DNA of 64,000 nt. Source: CAZNPA01 sp964575095 (lineage in GTDB: Bacteria; Pseudomonadota; Alphaproteobacteria; Rickettsiales; SXRF01). Positions 58,340-64,000 of the stretch are shown one piece after another (the first letter of the stretch is position 1; the number at the start of each line of letters is the position of its first letter). Made by a program: the position numbers and the translations under genes. The notes under the pieces are model-generated. The model saw only the letters and a program-made list of their open reading frames with translations, made no database searches and had not been told where the DNA came from. The stretch lies in assembly GCA_964575095.1 (NCBI GenBank), contig CAZNPA010000004.1:62001-126000 (forward strand), written 5' to 3'.

Positions 58340-58657
58340 TTATTCCGCTTTCTTTTCTTCTTGTTTTTCAGCCGGAGCAGCCGCCTTTTTCTCTTCTTTT
58401 TTCTTAGGCTGTGCGGCAGGAGCAGCGGCTTTGGCAGCGCTCTTCATCGACAGGTTGCCGAACTTGTTCTGGTATTTTTCCATCTGGCCGGTTTTACGCA
58501 GGTTGACGCCGCCGACCCACACCGGGTGCGTCTTGGGATCGACATCGAGCTGTAGCACGTCGCCTTCCTTGCCGTAGGTCGAGCGCGTCTCGTATTTCGT
58601 GCCGTCCGTCATCTGGACGGTGATTTTATGGTAGTCGGGGTGAATGCCTTGTTTCAT
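58340..58657 (-). CDS. rpmE: 50S ribosomal protein L31 with long charged tail
   Basis: A 105-aa bL31. Residues 1-65 are the ribosomal domain (MKQGIHPDYHKITVQMTDGTKYETRSTYG, DVDPKTHPVWVGG, GQMEKYQNKFGNL), of the zinc-free type without CxxC. Residues 66-105 are an added tail of Ala, Lys, Glu and Pro (KKKEEKKAAAPAEKQEEKKAE). Usual length is about 70-80 aa. Start ATG 58657 is the family start; an in-frame ATG at 58669 is less likely. Confidence 0.93.
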   Translation of the reverse strand: MKQGIHPDYHKITVQMTDGTKYETRSTYGKEGDVLQLDVDPKTHPVWVGGVNLRKTGQMEKYQNKFGNLSMKSAAKAAAPAAQPKKKEEKKAAAPAEKQEEKKAE

Positions 58658-58771
58658 ACAAATCTCCAATAAGGGCGCACTTTCTAGTGCAAATGCGCCG
58701 GTAAAGCAATAAGAAACTTGTGTCGGCCATTGTCAGCTATTATAAGCAAAAACCTATGTAATTATTGAGAA

Positions 58772-58890
58772 AACTCGCTAGGCTTAGGCGAATGCGAAGA
58801 TTTTTCGAGCCCTGCAGCGCAAGTGTAGCAGCGCTACATGCGCAGCGGAAGCGCAGAAAAATCAAGCAAGTCGCCAAGCCTAGTAGAGTT
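58772..58890. repeat. 119-bp nested palindrome
   Basis: Outer arms 58772-58791 (aactcgctaggcttaggcga) and 58871-58890 (tcgccaagcctagtagagtt) pair imperfectly. Middle arms are gatttttc/gaaaaatc. The core GCGCA-ag-TGTAGC-agc-GCTACA-TGCGC is centred at 58831. It ends eight bases before a decayed tRNA. It may be a MITE-like element or a structured RNA. Confidence 0.55.
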
Positions 58891-58898
58891 TTAGGTTC

Positions 58899-58944
58899 CG
58901 GGGGGTTAGCTCAGCGGTTAGAGCAGGGCGCTCATAACGCTTTG
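58899..58944 (+). pseudogene. 5' half of a decayed tRNA(CAT)
   Basis: The D arm and anticodon arm (ttagctcagcggttagagca, then gggcgctcataacgc) match the intact tRNA at 59113, but no T arm or acceptor 3' strand follows. Confidence 0.7.
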
Positions 58945-59112
58945 TTCGCCTCAGCGAAGGGAGTTGCTGGAAGTCCCTGCTGCCTCTGGTTTCGGAGAGA
59001 TTCGGAGCCTCGGAACGCAGGATAGAAATTTGAATAATAAGGCTATAATAAGGTGTGTAGCCAAAAAGAGGTAGAAGTCGCTCGAAAAGATTTTTATCTT
59101 TCACACCTACGC

Positions 59113-59188
59113 GGGGGGATAGCTCAGCGGTTAGAGCAGGGCGCTCATAACGCCTTGGCCGGGGGTTCAAATCCCTCTCCCCCCACCA
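59113..59188 (+). tRNA. tRNA (CAT), elongator Met or Ile2
   Basis: A 76-nt cloverleaf with encoded CCA: acceptor GGGGGGA/TCCCCCC, D arm GCTCAGCGGTTAGAGC, anticodon stem GGGCG/CGCCT (last pair G-T) with loop CTCATAA, T arm GGGGGTTCAAATCCCTC. The TTGGCC variable region and AGGGCG stem resemble tRNA-Ile2, where C34 is changed to lysidine, but elongator Met cannot be excluded. A TATAAT hexamer lies at 59044-59049. Confidence 0.9.
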
Positions 59189-59221
59189 TTTTCCTTGTCG
59201 GATGGCCAGCTCGCCATAAAA

Positions 59222-60025
59222 TTACACCACTGATATAAGCATCTTAATGCTCAAAGCCAGACAGATAACGGCAAATATCTTTTTCAAGTAAGCATCGGGC
59301 AAGCTGTGGGCATAGCGAGCGCCATAAGGTGCGGTGAATGCGCTGGCAACCGATATTGTTAGAAATGCCGGTACATAAATAAATCCGAAGGTGTAGGCAT
59401 CGTCTAGCGTTTTAGACCAACCGTTCAGCATGTAGCCAATCGTTCCGGCGATGGCTATGGGAAAGCCAATTGCTGCGGAAGTACCCACTGCCTGCTTCAT
59501 GGTCAGATTCTTATAACTTAAATAGGTCACCGCCAGAAAACTGCCTCCTACCGCTGCCAGCGCGGATACGGAACCGATTCCCCCGCCTGTCAGAATTAAC
59601 TGTCGAAACCTAAGCGGTGTTGTGCTGGCTTTAGGCTGCCAGTTGAAAAACATCTGCGTCGCAACGAGCGCCATAAAAAGAGCGAAGAAAATAGCGATGT
59701 AAAACGAGTTTACATCGGCAGCAAGATGCGTCGTTAGAAAAGCGCCAATCATAATTCCAGGAGCCATGCCCCAAAAGGCTTTCCACACCACCGTGCCTCG
59801 CATTGCATGAGCACGGATGCTCGCCGTTGAAGAAATAATCATGCAGGCGAGTGATGTTCCTAGCGCCAAATGAACGACGTTATCTACAGCAAAACCCTGA
59901 TAGATAAAAATGGATGCCAGCAAGGGAACCAGTATTCCGCCGCCGCCCACTCCCAGTAGGCCAGCCATGAACCCAACAAAGGAACCCAGCAAAATATATA
60001 ATCCTATCCATTCAATGCTCAACAT
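59222..60025 (-). CDS. TSUP (TauE/SafE) family transporter
   Basis: A 267-aa membrane protein with about eight hydrophobic segments. The opening GLYILLGSFVGFMAGLLGVGGGGILVPLL and the internal repeat TGGGIGSVSALAAVGGSFLAV are the two pseudo-repeat signatures of the sulfite/organosulfur exporter family. It is divergent from the MerR-type gene and has a MerR-style promoter with a 19-bp spacer and a 20-bp palindrome, so it is probably induced by that regulator's signal. The substrate (sulfite, sulfonate or similar) is unknown. Confidence 0.88.
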   Translation of the reverse strand: MLSIEWIGLYILLGSFVGFMAGLLGVGGGGILVPLLASIFIYQGFAVDNVVHLALGTSLACMIISSTASIRAHAMRGTVVWKAFWGMAPGIMIGAFLTTHLAADVNSFYIAIFFALFMALVATQMFFNWQPKASTTPLRFRQLILTGGGIGSVSALAAVGGSFLAVTYLSYKNLTMKQAVGTSAAIGFPIAIAGTIGYMLNGWSKTLDDAYTFGFIYVPAFLTISVASAFTAPYGARYAHSLPDAYLKKIFAVICLALSIKMLISVV

Positions 60026-60068
60026 ACAGACCTAACCTTAATTCTTGTGATAACTCAGACTAAAAGAT

Positions 60069-60099
60069 AGGATACCACCTCAAGTTAACTTGAGGTCAA
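60069..60099 (-). promoter_or_regulatory. MerR-type promoter with SoxR-box-like palindrome
   Basis: Minus strand: TTGACC (-35, 60094-60099), 19-base spacer, TATCCT (-10, 60069-60074). The spacer holds the perfect palindrome acctcaagttaacttgaggt (60077-60096). The overlong spacer is the hallmark of promoters twisted into activity by MerR regulators. It drives the TSUP gene. The palindrome equals the E. coli SoxR box. Confidence 0.8.
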
Positions 60100-60122
60100 T
60101 CAATAAGTGCAAAGGGGAAATA

Positions 60123-60548
60123 ATGGACATAACCGCCGTATCCAAGGCTTCGGGATTACCAGCCTCAACGCTGCGATTTTATGAGGAAAAGGGACTCATC
60201 CGCTCTCACGGCAGGAAGGGACTAAGGAGGCTGTTTGATGCCAACATCTTAGAAAGGCTGGCTCTGATTTCGCTGGGGCGCGGCGCTGGTTTCTCACTCG
60301 ATGAGATGTGTGCCATGTTTACTTCTCAGGGGGCGAAGATAAACAGAGCGTTGCTGTCAGCCAAGGCAGATGAGTTGGACAAAAAAATAAAGGAACTCAC
60401 CTCTATGCGCGACGGGCTACACCATGCAGTGAACTGCACCGCACCCAACCATTTGGAATGCCCAAAATTTTTGCGCCTGCTGCGTATCGCTGGCAAAAAC
60501 CGCGTCAGGCAGCCCAATAAATTGAAAAAGAGTAAACCAAGCGTATGA
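60123..60548 (+). CDS. MerR family transcriptional regulator
   Basis: A 141-aa regulator. The winged helix is MDITAVSKASGLPASTLRFYEEKGLIRSHGRKGLRRLFD, and a long dimerisation helix follows (LLSAKADELDKKIKELTSMRDGLHHAV). The C-terminal sensor part has Cys-x8-Cys (NCTAPNHLECPKF), unlike the four-cysteine cluster of SoxR and unlike CueR/ZntR. Start ATG 60123 has an AAAGGGGA site. The palindrome between it and the divergent TSUP gene is its likely target. The signal could be a thiol-reactive compound or metal, but this is a guess. Confidence 0.88.
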   Translation: MDITAVSKASGLPASTLRFYEEKGLIRSHGRKGLRRLFDANILERLALISLGRGAGFSLDEMCAMFTSQGAKINRALLSAKADELDKKIKELTSMRDGLHHAVNCTAPNHLECPKFLRLLRIAGKNRVRQPNKLKKSKPSV

Positions 60549-60612
60549 TCCATTTATTTAAGCGTAGTAGTCCATGCCCTACTGCCTTATGCTGTACAGG
60601 GAGAATGCCACC

Positions 60613-61245
60613 ATGACAAAGAAGACAAAAATAGGGGCGGCCTTTGCAGTAATTATTGTGCTGGGCGCAGCCTTATGGGGACCAATCGTGAGCAATGTCG
60701 AACAGGCGAAATATAGCGTCATCGAAACCCACGGCATCATTGAAATACGCGACTACGCACCCATGATCGTTGCAGAAGCCGAGGTAACAGGCGAACGCAA
60801 GGAAGCGATTAATCAAGGCTTCCGTATCATCGCCGATTATATCTTCGGCAACAATGCACCTGCGCAAAAAGTAGCGATGACCGCGCCTGTTACACAAGCT
60901 GCAAGCGAAAAGATCGCTATGACTGCACCCGTAACCCAGCAGGGCGATGGAAGCACATGGAGCGTCCGTTTCGTCATGCCTGCCAGCTATACAATGGAAT
61001 CCCTGCCGAAGCCCAATAATGATGCGGTGAAGTTAAAAGAAATCGAAGGCAAACGCTTTGCGGTGATTCGCTTCTCCGGTATCGCCGGACAGGAGAGTCT
61101 TAAAAAACATGAGGAAGAACTGAGCGCATTTATCCAGTCGAATAATCTTACTCCGCAGTCTACGCCCACCTATGCTTTTTTCAATCCACCGTGGACTCTG
61201 CCCTTCCTTCGCCGTAACGAAGTAATGGTCGAGATCGCAAAATAG
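60613..61245 (+). CDS. SOUL-family heme-binding-like protein
   Basis: A 210-aa protein. An N-terminal hydrophobic segment (GAAFAVIIVLGAALWGPIV) is a signal anchor; the rest is a SOUL/HBP domain: YSVIETHGIIEIRDYAPMIVAEAEV, then the doubled KVAMTAPVTQ and KIAMTAPVTQ, and SVRFVMPASYTMESLPKPND-like and FAVIRFSGIAG blocks. Related proteins bind heme or tetrapyrroles. It follows the MerR gene by 64 bases and may belong to the same stress unit. ATG 60613 is chosen; an in-frame ATG at 60574 lacks a ribosome site. Confidence 0.88.
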   Translation: MTKKTKIGAAFAVIIVLGAALWGPIVSNVEQAKYSVIETHGIIEIRDYAPMIVAEAEVTGERKEAINQGFRIIADYIFGNNAPAQKVAMTAPVTQAASEKIAMTAPVTQQGDGSTWSVRFVMPASYTMESLPKPNNDAVKLKEIEGKRFAVIRFSGIAGQESLKKHEEELSAFIQSNNLTPQSTPTYAFFNPPWTLPFLRRNEVMVEIAK

Positions 61246-61511
61246 TTGGCTATAGCTGCTAAGCCCGCTTCCCATCGTTTTCGGGCGGGTAAAGCTAAAA
61301 CCTACCTCCGCAGTTAGTCCCACAGTGGTCTTACGCCTAGCCCAAGGGCGTTTATCCCAAATCTGTAAGAAGGCTATAATAAGGTTCGTGTGCAGAAAAA
61401 GCTCGAATTATGTCGTATCGGCTCGAAATCGGCCTTTACGAATCGGCTTAAAAAGATTATTGAATTCAGGGTTATACGAAGTGGCTAGAGGCAGTTAGAA
61501 TATCCGACCAA
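61246..61511. other. Non-coding region with duplicated tRNA leader
   Basis: Contains aaggctataataaggt (61370-61385), an exact copy of 59039-59054 in front of the intact tRNA(CAT), followed by diverged sequence. No gene seen. Confidence 0.5.
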
Positions 61512-61560
61512 AGCGCTCACAACGCCTTGGTCGGGGGTTCAAGTCCCTCACCCCCCACCA
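61512..61560 (+). pseudogene. 3' half of a decayed tRNA(CAT)
   Basis: Anticodon arm, T arm, acceptor 3' strand and CCA match the tRNA at 59113-59188 (gccttggtcgggggttcaag, then ccccccacca). The anticodon loop is CTCACAA and the 5' half is missing. Confidence 0.75.
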
Positions 61561-61730
61561 CGCTTCGCCTTCGGCTACGCGTGGCGCAGCCATGCGTGGA
61601 CGATCTTAGGCGAAGCAGTGTCCGGCGTAGATCGAAGAGCGAAGACGGACTGGCTGCATGACATTCTGCGCCGTTCAGGGGTTAATCTTGACTTTGAAAG
61701 GGCAGTCCTTTACCCCAGACTACCCGATGT

Positions 61731-61816
61731 GGAGGAGTGGCCGAGTGGTCAATGGCAGCAGACTGTAAATCTGCCCGCGCAAGCGTTCGCTGGTTCAAAT
61801 CCAGCCTCCTCCACCA
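61731..61816 (+). tRNA. tRNA-Tyr (GTA)
   Basis: An 86-nt class II tRNA with encoded CCA. Acceptor GGAGGAG/CTCCTCC, anticodon stem GCAGA/TCTGC with loop CTGTAAA, a long variable arm (CCGCGCAAGCG region) and T arm CTGGTTCAAATCCAG. 24 bases after it is a stray copy of the tRNA(CAT) anticodon arm (61840-61853). Confidence 0.97.
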
Positions 61817-61916
61817 ACTTATCTTTTGAGTTATGTAATGCGCTCATAACGCTGAATGGCAGCGACATTTGCGCGGTTCCATATCCATCCTCCGACAGAT
61901 GTTCAAGGACGTTCAC

Positions 61917-62519
61917 CTACGTATTCAGAAGTATAGTTCGGAAGGTAAGCGATAAGCGTCTTTTTCGAGCGATTGCCTCGTTGCCGAATTTATCGGTTTT
62001 ACGGGCTGCAATACTGTGTTTCCATTTATAGCGTGCATCTTGTGCCAACAAGATTAGACTTCTTGATTCTAATAACTGAGCACAAGTATGTTCAGGTTTA
62101 TTACGAATAAAATTCATAACACAGGAAGAACCCAAACTTAAACTGGCGATGGTATCTCCAAAGCAGGGAATACAATCAATATGCGGCGAAATACCCTGTC
62201 CTGGTTGGTATTCATTAATAATAACCTGATCGGGTAAGCGTTGAAATAAACCAGTACTTTGTAATTTTTCGCAATAAGACATTAGCCATGTTGGAATATC
62301 GCCAAGCCTTGAATCAGGTGTGACGTTTCTAGCCTTGTAATCATATTTGTACCCATAATGCTGCACACGCCGTTTGAGATCGGTAATCCACGGCTGCTGG
62401 TCGATGATACGGATAAGACTTTCTTCCGTTTGGGCGTCAATAAAATCGGGAATATAGGACAGTCCAGGAATGTCAAAGACATCCTCTAATGGTGGCGCTG
62501 TTATATTTTGAATACCCAT
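61917..62519 (-). CDS. AlkB-like 2-oxoglutarate/Fe(II) dioxygenase (chromosomal copy)
   Basis: A 200-aa AlkB-superfamily oxygenase. Iron ligands are in SPHIDCIPCF and YKWKHSIAARK, and the 2-oxoglutarate arginine pair in RKRRLSLTFRTILL. It matches the copy at 34723 over its whole length (for example WITDLKRRVQHYGYKYDYKA and DQVIINEYQPGQGISPHIDC). Its start overlaps the end of the DUF2431 methyltransferase gene by 19 bases, so the two are translated together. Likely substrates are N-methylated bases in RNA or DNA. Confidence 0.92.
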   Translation of the reverse strand: MGIQNITAPPLEDVFDIPGLSYIPDFIDAQTEESLIRIIDQQPWITDLKRRVQHYGYKYDYKARNVTPDSRLGDIPTWLMSYCEKLQSTGLFQRLPDQVIINEYQPGQGISPHIDCIPCFGDTIASLSLGSSCVMNFIRNKPEHTCAQLLESRSLILLAQDARYKWKHSIAARKTDKFGNEAIARKRRLSLTFRTILLNT

Positions 62520-63250
62520 GTGCTGAATGTATCGTGATTTTCCAAGGCACTGCCGCTTTGATGCGTCATGGTATGGTCATACTCTGGAAATTGCGAAGGA
62601 TCAAATTTGTAAACCTCTGGCGACTGGAATCCAGCAGTTTCAGCGGCCTCTTCGAACTGGAATGCCCCACGATAGTGCGGAGTATTTGCTGCGGTAACCA
62701 AAACTTTTCCATTGCGGCGCAGTTGAGAAAAGGCGCTCACTAAGAAATCGCGCAGGAGAATAAAATTAGGATTGCGGCCTTCTTCCGATCCTCGATATCC
62801 AGCATGTGGAAATTGGAAAACGATATTATCGAATAGCCATGATCCGAATGTAGCGGAGAGATTAGATGCATCCACACCGTATAACACGGTGACACCCTTG
62901 GCTTTTAGAGTTTGTGCGTTGTCGATTGTTTCTGACGATAATTCATCCTTTGTTTCAAATGTCGTAGCAAATAACCGGGAAGGGTGGATTTGCGGTCGCT
63001 GCGTCAAACTTAGCGCAAAACTTAGATTTCCTTCGCCGACCAGCAGAGTTTTACCGTGCGCGACTTGCCCGACAAAATCGAAATTAGTTGCTTTGCGTAA
63101 TAGTGATATTAGGGCTTGGTCTAGCCGCTGAAACTGCTTGGCCTCGTCGTAAAAACATAAATCCAAAGCGCGGCGCATCAGTATCTGATTTTTGATACCG
63201 AGATAGCGAATATCGCGTATTAAATTTTGATCATGTGGTAAGAGTGACAT
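62501..63250 (-). CDS. DUF2431 (BMT5-like) Rossmann methyltransferase
   Basis: A 249-aa protein. LLVGEGNLSFALSL is the SAM-binding loop of the DUF2431 family, typified by yeast BMT5, which makes N3-methyluridine in 25S rRNA. Further landmarks are LFATTFETKDEL, VLYGVDASNL, FDNIVFQFPHAGYRG, NPNFILLRDFLVSAFSQLRRNGKVLVTAAN. The N-terminal 60 residues are an added helical part. It is uncommon in bacteria and here is fused in expression to an AlkB eraser. The target (rRNA, tRNA or phage RNA) cannot be told. Confidence 0.82.
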   Translation of the reverse strand: MSLLPHDQNLIRDIRYLGIKNQILMRRALDLCFYDEAKQFQRLDQALISLLRKATNFDFVGQVAHGKTLLVGEGNLSFALSLTQRPQIHPSRLFATTFETKDELSSETIDNAQTLKAKGVTVLYGVDASNLSATFGSWLFDNIVFQFPHAGYRGSEEGRNPNFILLRDFLVSAFSQLRRNGKVLVTAANTPHYRGAFQFEEAAETAGFQSPEVYKFDPSQFPEYDHTMTHQSGSALENHDTFSTWVFKI

Positions 63251-63530
63251 GCGTAAAATGTCACATGAGATTGTGTGTCCCGGAAGGGTAAAACTTCAAG
63301 ATTCGATCTATTTATGTAACTTAGGATACTTTTAGGGGTACCGGTAGATTAAAAATTTGTCCCTATAGCGATATACTCTCAGATATCAAATGGACTCTAT
63401 TTATCACCAGATCAGTATTGTGCACCGCAGCACAAACCCGCCAGAATTCCCTTTCAAATATCTCTGTTTCATGGTGTTTTGCACCAGCTGAATGCCTATA
63501 TTATAAACAGGGATTATAACCGGGATTAAA
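63251..63530. other. Intergenic region
   Basis: 280 bases without a gene between two divergent units. It contains a gtgcaccgcagcac hairpin near 63420 and AT-rich stretches (tattataaacagggattata near 63498) that probably form the promoter of the following gene. Confidence 0.3.
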
Positions 63531-64000
63531 ATGGCGCAGGCCGCTTTGAAATTTAAAGACGTTTCGCTCGACGATAAGTTCACGCTCGAGTCGGGCCAGG
63601 CGTTTATGTCCGGCCTGCAGGCGCTGGCGCGCATCGCCATTGTGCAGCGGCATCGCGACCTGGCGGCGGGCCTTAACACCGGCGGGTTCATTTCGGGCTA
63701 TCGCGGCTCGCCGCTCGGCGCGCTCGACCGCGAGCTTTGGCATGCCAACCGTTATTATAAAGAATTGGACGTCAAATTCCTGCCCGGCGTCAACGAAGAT
63801 TTGGCCGCGACCGCCGTGTGGGGCACGCAGCAGGTAGGCTTGCTCCCCGGCGCGAAGAAGGACGGCGTGTTCGGCATCTGGTACGGCAAGGCGCCCGGCG
63901 TCGACCGCTCGATCGACGTGATGCGCCACGCCAACGCCAACGGCACAGCGCCGCAGGGCGGCGTGCTCGCCATCGTCGGTGACGACCATGGCTGCAAATC
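63531..64000 (+). CDS. Indolepyruvate ferredoxin oxidoreductase (N-terminal part)
   Basis: The first 156 residues of a large 2-oxoacid:ferredoxin oxidoreductase; the gene runs off the window. The sequence FTLESGQAFMSGLQALARIAIVQRHRDLAAGLNTGGFISGYRGSPLGALDREL is the typical start of the fused alpha-gamma indolepyruvate enzyme, followed by LPGVNEDLAATAVWGTQQ and KAPGVDRSIDVMRHANANGTAPQGGVLAIVGDDHG, part of the thiamine-diphosphate-binding half. It oxidatively decarboxylates aryl pyruvates to aryl-acyl-CoA. ATG 63531 fits the family start. Confidence 0.93.
   Translation, partial: MAQAALKFKDVSLDDKFTLESGQAFMSGLQALARIAIVQRHRDLAAGLNTGGFISGYRGSPLGALDRELWHANRYYKELDVKFLPGVNEDLAATAVWGTQQVGLLPGAKKDGVFGIWYGKAPGVDRSIDVMRHANANGTAPQGGVLAIVGDDHGCK

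Noticed and set aside
60123..60548. Naming the MerR-type gene soxR
   Set aside because: The operator matches a SoxR box, but the C-x2-C-x-C-x5-C cluster of SoxR is missing.
61618..62031. Plus-strand open frame of 137 codons
   Set aside because: It runs through tRNA-Tyr and into the antisense of the AlkB gene.
1..64000. Insertion sequences or rRNA genes
   Set aside because: No DDE/HUH transposase motifs or ribosomal RNA sequence were recognised anywhere in the window.

Overview
The window comes from an alphaproteobacterial chromosome with moderately high G+C. Pointers are a DUF1013/TrcR-type cell-cycle regulator, a long B12-dependent ribonucleotide reductase (NrdJ), a GTA-type holin, a hisB-DUF2628-hisH-GNAT-hisA-hisF-hisE operon, CtrA-like TTAA-N7-TTAA sites and a rickettsia/rhizobia-like habit of scattering short palindromic repeats. 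I cannot name the genus. No rRNA, CRISPR array or transposase was seen.

Layout. 1-11 kb: end of xerD, a bile-acid-symporter-fold transporter, two small paralogous unknowns, nrdJ with tandem NrdR boxes and DnaA boxes, gcdH, a patatin phospholipase, an enoyl-CoA hydratase, trcR, and a GIY-YIG gene bracketed by perfect inverted repeats. 11-15 kb: two tandem pseudopilins, a PagL-like lipid A deacylase, tRNA-Gly, an orphan GTA holin and an acyltransferase. 15-25 kb: holC-pepA diverging from lptF-lptG, then the histidine operon ending in a nitroreductase and a HIT protein. 25-29 kb: a marR-adaptor-RND efflux operon.

29.7-51.5 kb is an integrated element inserted in the initiator tRNA gene. A 48-bp direct repeat covering the 3' part of the tRNA lies at both ends. 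A tyrosine integrase is at the left end and a P4-like replication module (AlpA-type HTH, primase N-terminal piece, Toprim-DUF3987 protein) at the right end. The cargo is defence-like: an autoregulated Fic protein; a DUF5131-TcmP-AlkB cassette; HNH and BRCT genes diverging from a 1536-aa SF1 helicase fused to a PD-(D/E)XK nuclease; an MmeI-like restriction-modification enzyme translationally coupled to an AbiGi-like protein; and a TM0106-type nuclease. The element also carries three copies of an unusual 42-bp palindromic module built from four TGACA half-sites.

51.5-64 kb: chromosome again, with a sensor histidine kinase, dapB, dnaJ, dnaK, a small gene behind CtrA-like boxes, rpmE with a charged tail, an area of intact and decayed tRNA(CAT) copies around a TSUP/MerR/SOUL cargo, tRNA-Tyr, an overlapping pair of a BMT5-like (DUF2431) methyltransferase and an AlkB dioxygenase, and the start of an indolepyruvate ferredoxin oxidoreductase.

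Best candidates for something undescribed: the helicase-nuclease/HNH/BRCT/MmeI/AbiGi cluster, the methyltransferase-AlkB pairing seen at two loci, and the TGACA modules.
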